Below, piece by piece: positions 51,216-60,276 of a stretch of 64,000 bases of DNA. Location: contig NZ_VIWU01000001.1 of assembly GCF_007994075.1 (NCBI RefSeq), forward strand, positions 1,736,001 to 1,800,000, read 5' to 3'. The stretch is from Pseudonocardia hierapolitana (lineage in GTDB: Bacteria > Actinomycetota > Actinomycetes > Mycobacteriales > Pseudonocardiaceae). The translations under genes were made by a program, and so were the position numbers. A model generated the notes under the pieces. That model saw only the letters and a program-made list of their open reading frames with translations, was not told the origin of the DNA and ran no database searches. The first letter of the stretch is position 1, and every line of letters starts with the position of its first letter.

Positions 51216-51236
51216 TGTTGCGAATTCTCAGAGAAA

Positions 51237-51857
51237 TCACTCATGGTCGTCCCTCGGCACGCGGGCAGTGACGAGGAGCAGGCTCGCGCCGGTGTCGGGC
51301 CCCACCCGCCAGCGGTGCGGGATGGCTCCCTCGTGCCAGATCGAGTCGCCGGCCTGCAGCTCCTCGACCCGGCCGGTGCCGAACTCGACCCGCAGCACCC
51401 CGTCGAGCACGTGCAGGAAATCCTCACCGCCGTGGTCGAACCAGCTGCCTGCCGGCTGCCCAGGCTCGATCATGGCACGGCGGGCCTCCATCAACCGACC
51501 CGGAGCGCCGGCCAGCAGCGCGGACTGCGCGACCCCCGGAGTCTCGTCCATCCCGACGGCGACGCCCTCACCTGCGCGGACGACGACGATGCCCTCGTCG
51601 GGACTCGGGGGAAGCAGGTCGGTGGCGCCGATCCCGAGTGCGGCGGCCAGCTTGTAGAGGGTGGCCACGCTCGGCGACGAGCGGCCGTTCTCTATGTTCG
51701 ACAGGAACGGCTGCGAGAGCGACGCCCGCTGCGCCAGCTCGCGGGTGGACAGCCCGCTTCGCCGTCGCGCCCGGCGCACCGACGACCCGATGGCGGCGAT
51801 CACCGCCGCCTCGCCGGCGTCCCGCTGCACGTCCGTCACGGCGTCATCCTCGCCCAC
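51237..51857 (-). CDS. XRE-cupin transcriptional regulator
   Basis: A 206-residue regulator: HTH_XRE (residues about 22-80, VRRARRRSGLSTRELAQRAS, SQPFLSNIENGRSSPSVATL) and a C-terminal cupin_2 (SWFDHGGEDFLHVLDGVLRV, AGDSIWHEGAIPHRWRV). Such proteins often control amine, purine or osmolyte catabolism. It is directly upstream of the BMP gene on the same strand with a 100-bp gap. Confidence 0.88.
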   Translation of the reverse strand: MGEDDAVTDVQRDAGEAAVIAAIGSSVRRARRRSGLSTRELAQRASLSQPFLSNIENGRSSPSVATLYKLAAALGIGATDLLPPSPDEGIVVVRAGEGVAVGMDETPGVAQSALLAGAPGRLMEARRAMIEPGQPAGSWFDHGGEDFLHVLDGVLRVEFGTGRVEELQAGDSIWHEGAIPHRWRVGPDTGASLLLVTARVPRDDHE

Positions 51858-51939
51858 CGCCGATAGCTGACAACAGTCACCCGGCCGACGGGCGTTCCCG
51901 CCCCGCCGACCTCATCACGATCGGGGTAGCGTCGGTCAC

Positions 51940-52734
51940 GTGACGCAGTCGAACGCCGTCGACACCACCATCCCGCACTCCGCGCGGGTGTGGAACTACT
52001 GGCTCGGCGGCAAGGACAACTACCAGGTCGATCGCGAGGCGGGGGACGACTTCGCCGCGAAGTGCCCGGAGATCTTCTCGCTGGCGAAGCTCTCCCGGCA
52101 GTTCCTCGTCCGTGCGGTCCGCCACCTGGTGACCGATGTCCGGATCCGCCAGTTCCTGGACATCGGCACCGGCCTACCGACCATGGACAACACCCACCAG
52201 GTGGCACAGCGCGCCGCACCGGACTGCCGCATCGTCTACGTCGACAACGACCCGCTCGTGCTGGCGCACGCCCGCGCCCTGCTGGTGAACACCACGCCCG
52301 AGGGCGTCACCGCCTACGTCGCCGCCGACATGCACGAGCCCGACCAGATCGTGTCGGACGCGAAGAACATCCTGAACTTCAACGAGCCCATCGGGGTGCT
52401 GTTCATGGGTGTGCTCGGCCACGTCGCCGACCACGACGAGGCACGCTCCATCGTGGCGACGGTGATGGGCGCGACCCCGTCCGGCAGCCACCTCATCCTG
52501 TGGGACGGCACCGACACCAGCGAGGACCTCGTCCGCGCCAACGCCGATTACGCCGCGACCGGCGGAGTGCCCTACATCCCCCGCAGCCCCGAGCAGATCG
52601 ACGGCTACTTCGAAGGCCTCGAGAAGATCGAGCCGGGCCTGGTGCCGGTCTCGCAGTGGCGACCCGAGCTCCGCGGTGTCGACACCACCGCTGTCGACGT
52701 GGCCGGGTACGGCGCGGTGGCGCGCAAGCCGTAG
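51940..52734 (+). CDS. DUF574 SAM-dependent methyltransferase family protein
   Basis: A 264-residue DUF574 (SCO-type) protein: PHSARVWNYWLGGKDNYQVDREAG, FLDIGTGLPTMDNTHQVAQ (SAM motif I) and VYVDNDPLVLAHARALL. The family is greatly expanded in actinomycetes and no function is agreed. GTG start; monocistronic, convergent with the DUF222-HNH gene 37 bp away. Confidence 0.9.
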   Translation: MTQSNAVDTTIPHSARVWNYWLGGKDNYQVDREAGDDFAAKCPEIFSLAKLSRQFLVRAVRHLVTDVRIRQFLDIGTGLPTMDNTHQVAQRAAPDCRIVYVDNDPLVLAHARALLVNTTPEGVTAYVAADMHEPDQIVSDAKNILNFNEPIGVLFMGVLGHVADHDEARSIVATVMGATPSGSHLILWDGTDTSEDLVRANADYAATGGVPYIPRSPEQIDGYFEGLEKIEPGLVPVSQWRPELRGVDTTAVDVAGYGAVARKP

Positions 52735-52771
52735 CCGTCGACGGCCTCGCCCACTACCGGCTCGGGCTGCA

Positions 52772-54193
52772 CTACGGCCGGCACCGCTGAGCCGACGGCC
52801 GAGACTGTTTCGACGCGCCGCGCCGGCGTCTCTCGAATCTCGGGTGTCCGGGTGGTGGGGGTGCGGTGCTGCGGTAGCCGTGCCCGGTCGGTGTGGTGAT
52901 CCGCAGGGTGTGCCGGGGCCCGGGCTCCGGCCGGACCTTCCAGCCGGGTGCTTGGCGGGCGTAGTTGCATTGGGCGCAGGTCCCGTTGCCGTTGTCCGCC
53001 GACGTGGTCCCGCCCTGGTGGTGGGGTAGGGCGTGGTCGATGTGGCGGATCGGGGCGTCACACCACGGGGTCGAGCAGTACTGGTCGCGGACCTCGATGA
53101 ACCGGGCCAGCCCGGCCGGGAACACCCGCCGGGCGGAGTCCATCCCGACCAGCCGCCCGCTGTCCGGCCTGCTGTAGAGCCGCCGCAGCCACGCGACCTC
53201 GGTTTCGGCGGCGGAGACGGCGAGTCGGCGGGCCAGGCCGGCCGGGATCGGCCCGTACCCGGCCAGCAGCGCCGGCTGCTCCCTGCCCCCGTCTTCGCCC
53301 CCGTCTTCGCCCCCGCCTTGACCTTCGCCGAGGAGGGTGCGGTCGGTCATGATCAGGTGGATCTCCACCGGCACCCCGGCCGCGGTGGCCTGCCCGGTGA
53401 CCCGTTGCACGAGGGTGTCGGCCATCAGCTGGCCCCGGGTGCGCCCGTCCCCGGCCGCGATGGCGGTGTCGGCGGCCTTGCGCAGGGCGGCGTAGACGGC
53501 GACCCCGTGGGCGACCGGGAGCAGCGCGGTGACCCGGGCCATGACGTCCGGGGCCGGCCGGGAGGTGACCCGCCGCTCCGACTCGGCCTTCGCGCGGCGC
53601 CTGGTGTAGCCGGCCGGGTCGAGCCGGTAGGCGATCTTGCGGATCTCGGCGGTCAACCGGCGGTCCCCCCACCCGTGCAGCCCGGTGGGGTCGGCGCACA
53701 GGTGGGCGTCGACGAGCTGGCGGTGCTCTCGGGATAGGAAGATCGTTTCCTGGGCGAGCAGGCCGGCCCGCCATTCGGAGATCGCACCCTGTTCGAGGGC
53801 GGTCAGGGTGTGGGGCATCTCCGCGACCAGGACCTTGGCCAACCCCAGGTGCCGGCCACCGCGGTAGGGGGATTCCTGGCGGGCCAGCGCCACCTGCGCG
53901 GCCACCCCGCGGCCCTGCCGCTGCGCCGGCATCCCGGCGGCGGCCTGCCCGGCCCGCATCGAGGTGTCCAGGTCGACGGCGATCCGGGCCTGGGCGGCCG
54001 CGGCGGCCGACTTCAACCGTTCCAGCGCCCGCAGCTGCTCGATCCGTTCGGTGTCGAGGACGTCCCGGTCGAACCGGGCCAACCGAACGACCCAGGCGTT
54101 GATCGCTGCGGAGTTCAGCAGGTCATCCGGTAGCGCGTCTGGGACCGGGACTGACGGATCGGCTGGGGTCACGAGTAGCGCCCCGGTCAGCAT
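52772..54193 (-). CDS. DUF222 and HNH endonuclease domain protein (13E12-like)
   Basis: About 473 residues. An N-terminal DUF222 helical domain (NAWVVRLARFDRDVLDTERI, EWRAGLLAQETIFLSREHRQ) is followed by a Gly-Glu-Asp spacer, then a C-terminal HNH nuclease motif (VRDQYCSTPWCDAPIRHIDH, NGNGTCAQCNYARQAPGW). The family includes the 13E12 repeat proteins of M. tuberculosis. The ATG at 54193 has AAGGA 9 nt upstream; an ATG at 54202 overlaps that RBS. A LexA-type box lies 115 bp upstream. Confidence 0.86.
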   Translation of the reverse strand: MLTGALLVTPADPSVPVPDALPDDLLNSAAINAWVVRLARFDRDVLDTERIEQLRALERLKSAAAAAQARIAVDLDTSMRAGQAAAGMPAQRQGRGVAAQVALARQESPYRGGRHLGLAKVLVAEMPHTLTALEQGAISEWRAGLLAQETIFLSREHRQLVDAHLCADPTGLHGWGDRRLTAEIRKIAYRLDPAGYTRRRAKAESERRVTSRPAPDVMARVTALLPVAHGVAVYAALRKAADTAIAAGDGRTRGQLMADTLVQRVTGQATAAGVPVEIHLIMTDRTLLGEGQGGGEDGGEDGGREQPALLAGYGPIPAGLARRLAVSAAETEVAWLRRLYSRPDSGRLVGMDSARRVFPAGLARFIEVRDQYCSTPWCDAPIRHIDHALPHHQGGTTSADNGNGTCAQCNYARQAPGWKVRPEPGPRHTLRITTPTGHGYRSTAPPPPGHPRFERRRRGASKQSRPSAQRCRP

Positions 54194-54307
54194 GGTGCGC
54201 ATTCCTTGCTGTCGGGTATTCGCCGGTGTCGCGGGCGCTTCTCGGGTCTTCGCGTGGGGGCGGGGGTTGGTGGGGTTGGCGCGGTTTTCGACATGCCTCC
54301 AGTTTAC

Positions 54308-54323
54308 GCGAACAGATGTTCGA
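54308..54323. promoter_or_regulatory. LexA (SOS) box upstream of the DUF222-HNH gene
   Basis: GCGAACAGATGTTCGA matches TCGAAC-N4-GTTCGA with one base changed (T to G at position 1). It lies in an AT-richer promoter segment. Mycobacterial 13E12 genes are also LexA controlled according to published work, which supports the call. Confidence 0.65.
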
Positions 54324-54928
54324 CCCGTAGGTCTTTTCGGGTGATCGGGGTGTTCACTATTGTGAACGCGGCTTGAGCGGGAGAACGTGTCCGGCGGGGT
54401 AGGTGGCCGGGTTGGGAACTGCCGATTCCGTGGTTGCGTTGCGTGGTGCTCGTCTTGCCTGCCGGGCCTGCGTGCGAGCCCGTCCGGTTGGGGTGCCCGG
54501 CAACTAGCGTGTGGTTGCGCTGCGAGGGAGGTCGGGGCCACAGGATAGTTGCGTGGGCATCCGGCGGGGACGGTCTCGTCGTGCACCGCCGTGCCCTCCA
54601 GTCGGGGACGGCTGTCAGCGCGACCACGTCATTCGGTGGTGATGCCAACCGGACCAACAGGTCGAGGTGACGGAGCGGCGGCCGGAATCGTCAGCGCACG
54701 GGGCCTGAAGCGGGGAGCGATTGCCTGCGCGCCCGAGTCGGGAACGGCGCGCGCACCGGCATGCTCACCAGTTGGGCGCATTCTCTACTAGGAGGGTCAG
54801 TCGGGTCCTACAGTGGTGATCAAGGGCAAATGGTTGCTCCCGAAGATCGTTTGACAACCATCTCCCCTTGATCACTGAAGGCACCTCGCACCGATCAGGC
54901 ATCCGTCGGAAATGCACCGAACCGCTGA
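54324..54928. other. Intergenic region of about 600 bp with palindromes, no gene recognised
   Basis: No convincing reading frame is present. Structure seen: the palindrome GTTCACTATTGTGAAC (54352-54367), and a long imperfect hairpin (54816-54875). In the hairpin GTGATCAAGGG (54816-54826) pairs with CCCTTGATCAC (54865-54875), and ATGGTTG (54830-54836) pairs with CAACCAT (54855-54861). The stretch 54780-54930 is clearly less GC-rich than the genes. The hairpin ends 53 bp from the stop codon of the HAD gene. Confidence 0.6.
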
Positions 54929-55531
54929 TCACGTCACCACGGACCGGCCCAGAATGTCGAGGGCCGCGTCGGCGCCGGCCCAGACATGAGCGTCCCAGCC
55001 GTGTGCCCGAGCCGCCTCGACGTTCTCCACGCGGTCGTCGAAGAACACGACGTCGCCCGGCTCCGTGCCGTAGACGGTGTCGGCGTGGGCGTAGATCGCC
55101 GGGTCGGGCTTGGCGAGCGCGACCTCGGCGGAGAACACGAGATGCGCGATGCCCCCGGCCCATTGCGCCGCCCGGACGGCCGCCGCGAGGGGGCCCGGGG
55201 CGTTGGACAGGACGCCGAGCCGCACGCCCCTGCCCTGCAGGTGCGTGAGCAGGTCGGCGCTCACCTGCGGCAAGGTCGACCACTTGATCGAGTCCGTCTC
55301 CGAGAGCGCCGCCAGCAGCGCAGGCTCGGGATCGCGACCGAGCGCCGCGAGCACGCCCGTCCAGTACTCCTCGGCACTGCAGCCCAGGTCGAAGGCGGTC
55401 CGGCCGGACCAGTACGCGGGGCCGAGCTCGGCCACGGTGACGCCGAGCTCGGCCGCGAGGCGCGGCATCACACCACCCGAGGGCACGAGCACTTCGCCGA
55501 GATCGAAGACGACGGTTCGGGAACGATCCAC
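54929..55531 (-). CDS. HAD superfamily IA hydrolase
   Basis: A 200-residue HAD-IA phosphatase-like protein: motif I VVFDLGEVLV, motif II LGVLSNAP, the Lys in AEVALAKPDPAIY, and motif III GDVVFFDDRVENVEAAR. The GTG start (VDRSRTVVFDL) lies 20 bp from the SARP-type heptamer array that also precedes the divergent MFS gene. The substrate is unknown. Confidence 0.86.
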   Translation of the reverse strand: MDRSRTVVFDLGEVLVPSGGVMPRLAAELGVTVAELGPAYWSGRTAFDLGCSAEEYWTGVLAALGRDPEPALLAALSETDSIKWSTLPQVSADLLTHLQGRGVRLGVLSNAPGPLAAAVRAAQWAGGIAHLVFSAEVALAKPDPAIYAHADTVYGTEPGDVVFFDDRVENVEAARAHGWDAHVWAGADAALDILGRSVVT

Positions 55532-55550
55532 GCGGCCACGGTAACCGGCC

Positions 55551-55588
55551 GTCAGCGGTGTCAGCGCGGTGCCAGCGCGCTGTGAGCG
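55551..55588 (+). promoter_or_regulatory. SARP-type direct-repeat box upstream of the MFS/PIG-L operon
   Basis: Heptamers GTCAGCG (55551), GTCAGCG (55560), GCCAGCG (55571) and GTGAGCG (55582) form an array. The last three have exact 11-bp spacing, the spacing recognised by AfsR/ActII-ORF4-type SARPs. It lies in the HAD-MFS intergenic region, ending 44 bp before the MFS start. The 10-mer GTCAGCGCGG recurs at 60277 upstream of the methyltransferase. Confidence 0.65.
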
Positions 55589-55632
55589 CGCCCCCGGACC
55601 ATCGGACTCCCACGACGAACCCGGAGGACGAC

Positions 55633-56769
55633 ATGCGTGACGCGGCGAGCACACTGAGATCGAGAGCCATCGCGCCGCTCGGGGTCGGCGCGTTCGCGAT
55701 CGGCACCGACCTGTTCGTCGTCGCCGGGGTGCTCCCCGCCCTCGCCACCGACCTCGGGGTCTCGGTCGGAGCCGCGGGACTGACGGTCACCGTGTTCGCA
55801 CTCGCGTACGCGGTCGGCGCGCCGGTGCTCGGCGCTCTGCTCGGGACCCGGCCGCTGCGGCAGGTGCTGATCGGCTCGCTGGTGCTGTTCGCCCTGTTCA
55901 ACGTGGTGTCCGCCCTCGCACCCGACCTTGTGGTGCTGCTGGCGGCCCGGGTGTTCGGCGCGCTCGCCGCGTCCGCCTACGTCCCGGCCGCCGGGGCTGC
56001 CGCGATCGCCGCCGCCCCCGAGGGCCGGCGTGGCCGCGCGCTCGGCGTGGTGTTGGCCGGCTCGGCGCTCGCGATGGTGCTGGGCGCCCCGCTCGGCGTG
56101 CTGCTCGCCTCGCTGTTCTCGTGGCGGGCGGCTTTCGGGCTGGTCGCGGTGCTCGCGGTGGGCACCGTTCTCGGCCTGTTGCGCAGTGGCGTCGGATCCG
56201 GCCCACCGCAGCGCTCGACGCTCGCGGAGCGGCTGCGGCCGCTGCGCTCCCCCGCCGTCGCCGGAACGCTCGCCGTGACGTTCCTGGCGATGACCGCGTC
56301 GAACAGCACGTACACCTACCTCGCCGTGCTGGTGGGCGGGCCGGTCGGGCTGTACATCAGCGTGTTCGGCGCCGCAGGCGTCGCGGGCACCTGGTGGGGC
56401 GGGATCGCGGTCGACCGCCACGGCAGCGGGCGAGTGGCCGTGGCCGCCGTGGTCGTGCTGGGGACCGGTCTCGCGGCACTCCCCCACATCACGGCGATGT
56501 CCGGGGCACTCGCGGTCGTGGTGGCCTGGGGCATTGCCGCCTGGGGCTTCGTGGCCGCGCAGCAGCACCGGGTGACCGGGATGGGGCCCGCGCCGTTGCT
56601 GCTCGCCCTGAACAGCTCCGCGATCCACTTCGGGTTCGCGACCGGTGCGCTGCTCGGCGGCCTCGTCGTCGACGGAGCCGGAGCCGGCTCGCTGTGGTTG
56701 CTCCCGGTCGCGTGCTGTGGCGCCGGGCTGGTCCTGCACGGGATCCTCACCAGGGAGGTGCGGTCGTGA
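55633..56769 (+). CDS. MFS transporter (DHA1/AraJ-like drug exporter)
   Basis: A 378-residue, 12-helix transporter: IGTDLFVVAGVLPALATDLG in helix 1, the motif C-like AGSALAMVLGAPLGVLLASL in helix 5, and Gly/Ala-rich helices. Members export drugs or sugars. GGAGGACGAC precedes the ATG. The stop overlaps the start of a PIG-L deacetylase (GTGA), and a SARP box lies upstream. Confidence 0.86.
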   Translation: MRDAASTLRSRAIAPLGVGAFAIGTDLFVVAGVLPALATDLGVSVGAAGLTVTVFALAYAVGAPVLGALLGTRPLRQVLIGSLVLFALFNVVSALAPDLVVLLAARVFGALAASAYVPAAGAAAIAAAPEGRRGRALGVVLAGSALAMVLGAPLGVLLASLFSWRAAFGLVAVLAVGTVLGLLRSGVGSGPPQRSTLAERLRPLRSPAVAGTLAVTFLAMTASNSTYTYLAVLVGGPVGLYISVFGAAGVAGTWWGGIAVDRHGSGRVAVAAVVVLGTGLAALPHITAMSGALAVVVAWGIAAWGFVAAQQHRVTGMGPAPLLLALNSSAIHFGFATGALLGGLVVDGAGAGSLWLLPVACCGAGLVLHGILTREVRS

Positions 56770-57467
56770 TCAGCGAGCTGGGCACCGTTCTCGGGGTGTG
56801 GGCCCATCCCGACGACGAGGCGTACCTGTCCGGCGGGTTGATGGCCCTCGCCAGTGACGCCGGATCGCGCGTGGTGTGCGCGACGGCCACGCGCGGCGAG
56901 CTCGGCACCCCCGACCCGGACGCCTGGCCTCCGCAACGCCTGGCCGCGGAGCGCACGATCGAACTGGCACGCTGCCTGGAGATCCTCGGTGTCACCGAGC
57001 ACCACTGGCTCGGGTACCGCGACGGCGAATGCCCGCAGGTCGACCCGTCGGACGCGGTCGGGCGGCTGTGCGAGCTGTTCGAGGAGGTCCGCCCGGACAC
57101 CGTGCTGACCTTCGGCCCCGACGGCATCACCGGCCACCCGGACCACCGGACGATCTCCGCGTGGACCACGAAGGCGTTCGAGCACGCCGCGCCGCCGGGA
57201 GCACGCCTGCTATACGCCGCGCTCTCCGAGCCGCGCATGAGGCGGTGGCGGAGCCTGGGCGAGAGCCTCGGCATCTACCTCCCCGGCTACCCGGTCGTCA
57301 CGCCTGTGGACCGGCTCGCGATCGACCTGGAACTGGACGCTCACACAGCCACCCGCAAGGTCCGCGCGCTGGCCGCGCAGACGACGCAGACGGCCGGGCT
57401 CATCGCCACGCTGGGCGTGGCCCGCTACACGGCGTGGGTCGGCGCGGAGTCCTTCGCGAGCGCGTGA
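56766..57467 (+). CDS. PIG-L family deacetylase
   Basis: A 233-residue LmbE/PIG-L zinc deacetylase: VWAHPDDEAYLSGG (metal and catalytic AHPDDE), the FGPDGITGHPDHRTIS metal histidine loop. Relatives act on N-acetylglucosaminyl inositol in mycothiol synthesis, on mycothiol conjugates, or in glycopeptide antibiotics. Coupling to an exporter suggests detoxification or a specialised metabolite. It overlaps the convergent SARP gene by 43 bp. Confidence 0.88.
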   Translation: MISELGTVLGVWAHPDDEAYLSGGLMALASDAGSRVVCATATRGELGTPDPDAWPPQRLAAERTIELARCLEILGVTEHHWLGYRDGECPQVDPSDAVGRLCELFEEVRPDTVLTFGPDGITGHPDHRTISAWTTKAFEHAAPPGARLLYAALSEPRMRRWRSLGESLGIYLPGYPVVTPVDRLAIDLELDAHTATRKVRALAAQTTQTAGLIATLGVARYTAWVGAESFASA

Positions 57468-60271
57468 ACGTTCCGCTCGATGGCCCGCCGAGCCACCTCG
57501 AGCACGTCGGTCCGGTCGAGCACCGGCGTTCCGGCGACGACCGGTGGCGGCGGTACGGCCACGGGGGCGTCCGGAGCCGCGGCGGCCGCCGCGACGAGCA
57601 GCGCCGCGGGCTCCTGGTCGCCGAGCGTGCGCAGGAGGCCGGCGAGGTCGCGGAGGGTCGCCCAGAGGTGGGTCCAGTTGCCGGTGCGCGCGAAGTACTC
57701 GATCACCTCGCGGTAGCCGCGGAGCGCGTCGCCGACGCGGCCGGCGGCGGCCCGCACCGTCAGCAGGCCCACGGTCGCGACGCCGACGAGGAAGGTCGCG
57801 CCCGACCTGCGTGCCAGCTCGATGGCGGTGAGGTAGTGCCGTTCGGCGATGTCGTTGTCGCCCGTGCGGCTCTCGATCTCCCCGGACACGTACGCGATCC
57901 AGGCACGCTGCGAGGGCGACGCTGCGCCACCATGTACCCGCTCGATCAGCGCACGTGCCTCGTCGGCATCGCCCGCGTAGGCGCTCGCGAGGGCAGCTCC
58001 TCCGAGTGCCTCGGAAGCCCTGCGAGCGAGCGCGGTCGCGGCGAGGCAGTGCTCGATGACCTCGGCGTACGCCCCGCGGGCCAGCTCCGCCCACGCCAGC
58101 GGGATCAGGCAGTACCACCTCCCGGCGTCATCGGTTGCCCGCTCCAGCCCGGCGCGGGCGAGCCGCTCGGTCCGCGGGTGGTCGCCGCGGAGGTACGCGG
58201 CCTCCGCCGCGGTGCCGAGGACGGTGGCCGCTTTCGGGTGGGCGGCGATCGCCGGGTCGTCGGCCAGCTGCTCCGCCCAGCCGCGTAGCTCGACGAGATC
58301 GCGGTAGCTCATCGCCTCGTACAGCGCGGTGACCATCGCGGCGGCGGCGTCGAGACGCCCCCGGCTGCGGGCCAGCAGCCACGCGGCCCGCAGGTTCGGC
58401 AGCTCGCGCCGCAGGACGGTGTCGGCATCGGGTTCGCGCTCGGTGGCCAGGACGGTCCCGATCCAGTCGGCCAGCTCGACGGCCCAACGGACGAAGCGTT
58501 CGCCTGCAGCCTCCTCCTCACCGGCCTCCGCGAGGCGGTCGAGGCCGTACGCCCGCAGCGTCTCCAGCATGCGGTATCGGGTGGCCCCGTCGAACGCGAC
58601 ATCGATCATGGAGGTGTCGACGAGGTGGGCGAGGGCGGTCCCGGGATCGGAGCGCAGCCCCATCTCGGTGCCGATCCGCTCGGCGGTCTCGAGGTCGACG
58701 CCGTCCACGAACACCGACAGCTGCCGGAAGAGCCGCCGCTCGTCCTCCGTGAGGAGGTCGTAGGACCACTCGACGGTCGCGCGCAGGGTCCGGTGCCGTG
58801 CGTCGGCGGTCGGCCGGCCGCCGCCGAGCAGGTCCAGCGAACGATCGAGCCGCCGGTGCAGGTCGGTCAGCGAGAAGGTGGACAGCCGGCCGGCGGCGAG
58901 CTCGATGGCGAGCGGCATCCCGTCGAGCCGCCGGACGATGTCGGCGACGGTCCGCAGCTCCGCGGGCGTCGGCGCGGGGCCGGGGCGGGCACGGGCAGCC
59001 CGCTCGAGGAAGACCGCGACGGACGGGACGTCCGGCAGGTCCTGGTCGGGGCCGGGCAACGGGAGCGGGGCGAGCCGGAACGCGTACTCAGCGGCCAACC
59101 CGAGCCGTTCCCGGCTGGTGGCGAGGATGCGCAGGTCGGCGCAACCGGCCAGGAGGACCTCGACGGTATCGCGGACCGCGTCGATCAGGTGCTCGCAGTT
59201 GTCGATCACGAGCAGGCCGGTGCGGTGGGCCAGCACGGCGACGCATGCCGTGAGGACGTCGCCCTGCACCACGTTCAGGTTCAGGGCCGCGGCCAGCGCG
59301 TGCGGGATCGCGGCGGGGTCGGTGACCGGCGCGAGCAGCAGCACGGTGGACGCCTCGCGTCGGCCGGCGACCTCGAGAGCGAGGCTGGTCTTCCCGACCC
59401 CGCCGGGTCCGGCGATCGTGACGAGCCGTTCGTGTGCGAGCAGACCGTGCAACGCCGCCACCTCGTCGTCGCGGCCGATCAGCCGGGTGGTCGGGCGCGC
59501 GAGCACATCGGTCCGGGTGGGCATCGGACCGGCGGCGCCTCCGGCGATGTCGCGCTCGAGCTCGCCCAGCGCCGGGGTCGGGTCGAGCCCCGTCTCGTCG
59601 ACCAGCCGGGTTCGGAACTCACGCGCGGTGTGCAGCGCCTCCGCAGGTCGCCCGGCCGCCGCCAGCGCGCGCATGAGCAGCAGCGCCGCCGGCTCGCGCA
59701 GCGGATCCGCGGCCAGGGACTCGGTGGCGAGGCCGAGGATCTCGCCGCCCCGTCCCGAGGCGAGCGCGGCGGCGATCAGGGCGTCCGTCACGTCGCGGTG
59801 CAGCCGCGTGCAGGCCTCGACCGCGGTGGCGATCGGGCCGAGGTCGGTGAGATCGGCGAGCACCGGCCCCCGCCACAGCGCGTGCGCCTCGCGGAGCAGG
59901 GCGTACGCATCGGAGTCGGTCGTGGCGCGCGCCTTCGCCAGGAGGGCGCGTGCCTGTGCCACGTCCAGCTCGTCGGCGGCGACGTCGAGCCGGTAGCCGT
60001 CGTGCCCCGTCTGCAGCCGGGCCGCCGCCGTCCCGAGGTGCGCGCGCAGCCGGGAGACGTGGGTGTGCAGGGCCTGGCGACCCGACTCCGGCACCTCGGA
60101 CGGCCACAGCGCGTCCAGGAGGTGATCGACGGTGACGACCCGGCCCTCGGCGAGCGCGAGCAACGCCAGCACCGCGCGCCGCTTCGGACCGGGCACGTCG
60201 ACCGGCACCCCGTCGACGACCAGCCGCAGCGGCCCGAGCACCTCCACCCGCACGCCCACCAGGGCAAGCAT
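57425..60271 (-). CDS. SARP family transcriptional regulator (AfsR-like: BTAD, NB-ARC, TPR)
   Basis: A 948-residue regulator. Winged-helix DNA-binding domain (residues 5-95, EVLGPLRLVVDGVPVDVPGP, RQALHTHVSRLRAHLG), bacterial transcriptional activator domain (about 96-245), an NB-ARC ATPase (Walker A AGPGGVGKTSLALEVAGRR near residue 290, LLVIDNCEHLI, LATSRERLGL, RRLDGMPLAIELAAGRL) and a C-terminal TPR-rich half. AfsR-type proteins activate secondary metabolism through 11-bp-spaced heptamers; such heptamers lie right upstream (60277-60315) and before the MFS gene. Confidence 0.92.
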   Translation of the reverse strand: MLALVGVRVEVLGPLRLVVDGVPVDVPGPKRRAVLALLALAEGRVVTVDHLLDALWPSEVPESGRQALHTHVSRLRAHLGTAAARLQTGHDGYRLDVAADELDVAQARALLAKARATTDSDAYALLREAHALWRGPVLADLTDLGPIATAVEACTRLHRDVTDALIAAALASGRGGEILGLATESLAADPLREPAALLLMRALAAAGRPAEALHTAREFRTRLVDETGLDPTPALGELERDIAGGAAGPMPTRTDVLARPTTRLIGRDDEVAALHGLLAHERLVTIAGPGGVGKTSLALEVAGRREASTVLLLAPVTDPAAIPHALAAALNLNVVQGDVLTACVAVLAHRTGLLVIDNCEHLIDAVRDTVEVLLAGCADLRILATSRERLGLAAEYAFRLAPLPLPGPDQDLPDVPSVAVFLERAARARPGPAPTPAELRTVADIVRRLDGMPLAIELAAGRLSTFSLTDLHRRLDRSLDLLGGGRPTADARHRTLRATVEWSYDLLTEDERRLFRQLSVFVDGVDLETAERIGTEMGLRSDPGTALAHLVDTSMIDVAFDGATRYRMLETLRAYGLDRLAEAGEEEAAGERFVRWAVELADWIGTVLATEREPDADTVLRRELPNLRAAWLLARSRGRLDAAAAMVTALYEAMSYRDLVELRGWAEQLADDPAIAAHPKAATVLGTAAEAAYLRGDHPRTERLARAGLERATDDAGRWYCLIPLAWAELARGAYAEVIEHCLAATALARRASEALGGAALASAYAGDADEARALIERVHGGAASPSQRAWIAYVSGEIESRTGDNDIAERHYLTAIELARRSGATFLVGVATVGLLTVRAAAGRVGDALRGYREVIEYFARTGNWTHLWATLRDLAGLLRTLGDQEPAALLVAAAAAAPDAPVAVPPPPVVAGTPVLDRTDVLEVARRAIERNVHALAKDSAPTHAV

Positions 60272-60276
60272 GCCGT

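Noticed and set aside
54304..54657. Open frame on the minus strand between the HNH and HAD genes
   Set aside because: Its composition is not coding-like (Thr/Arg/His-rich with scattered A/T third positions), it has no RBS, and it covers the LexA box and palindrome.
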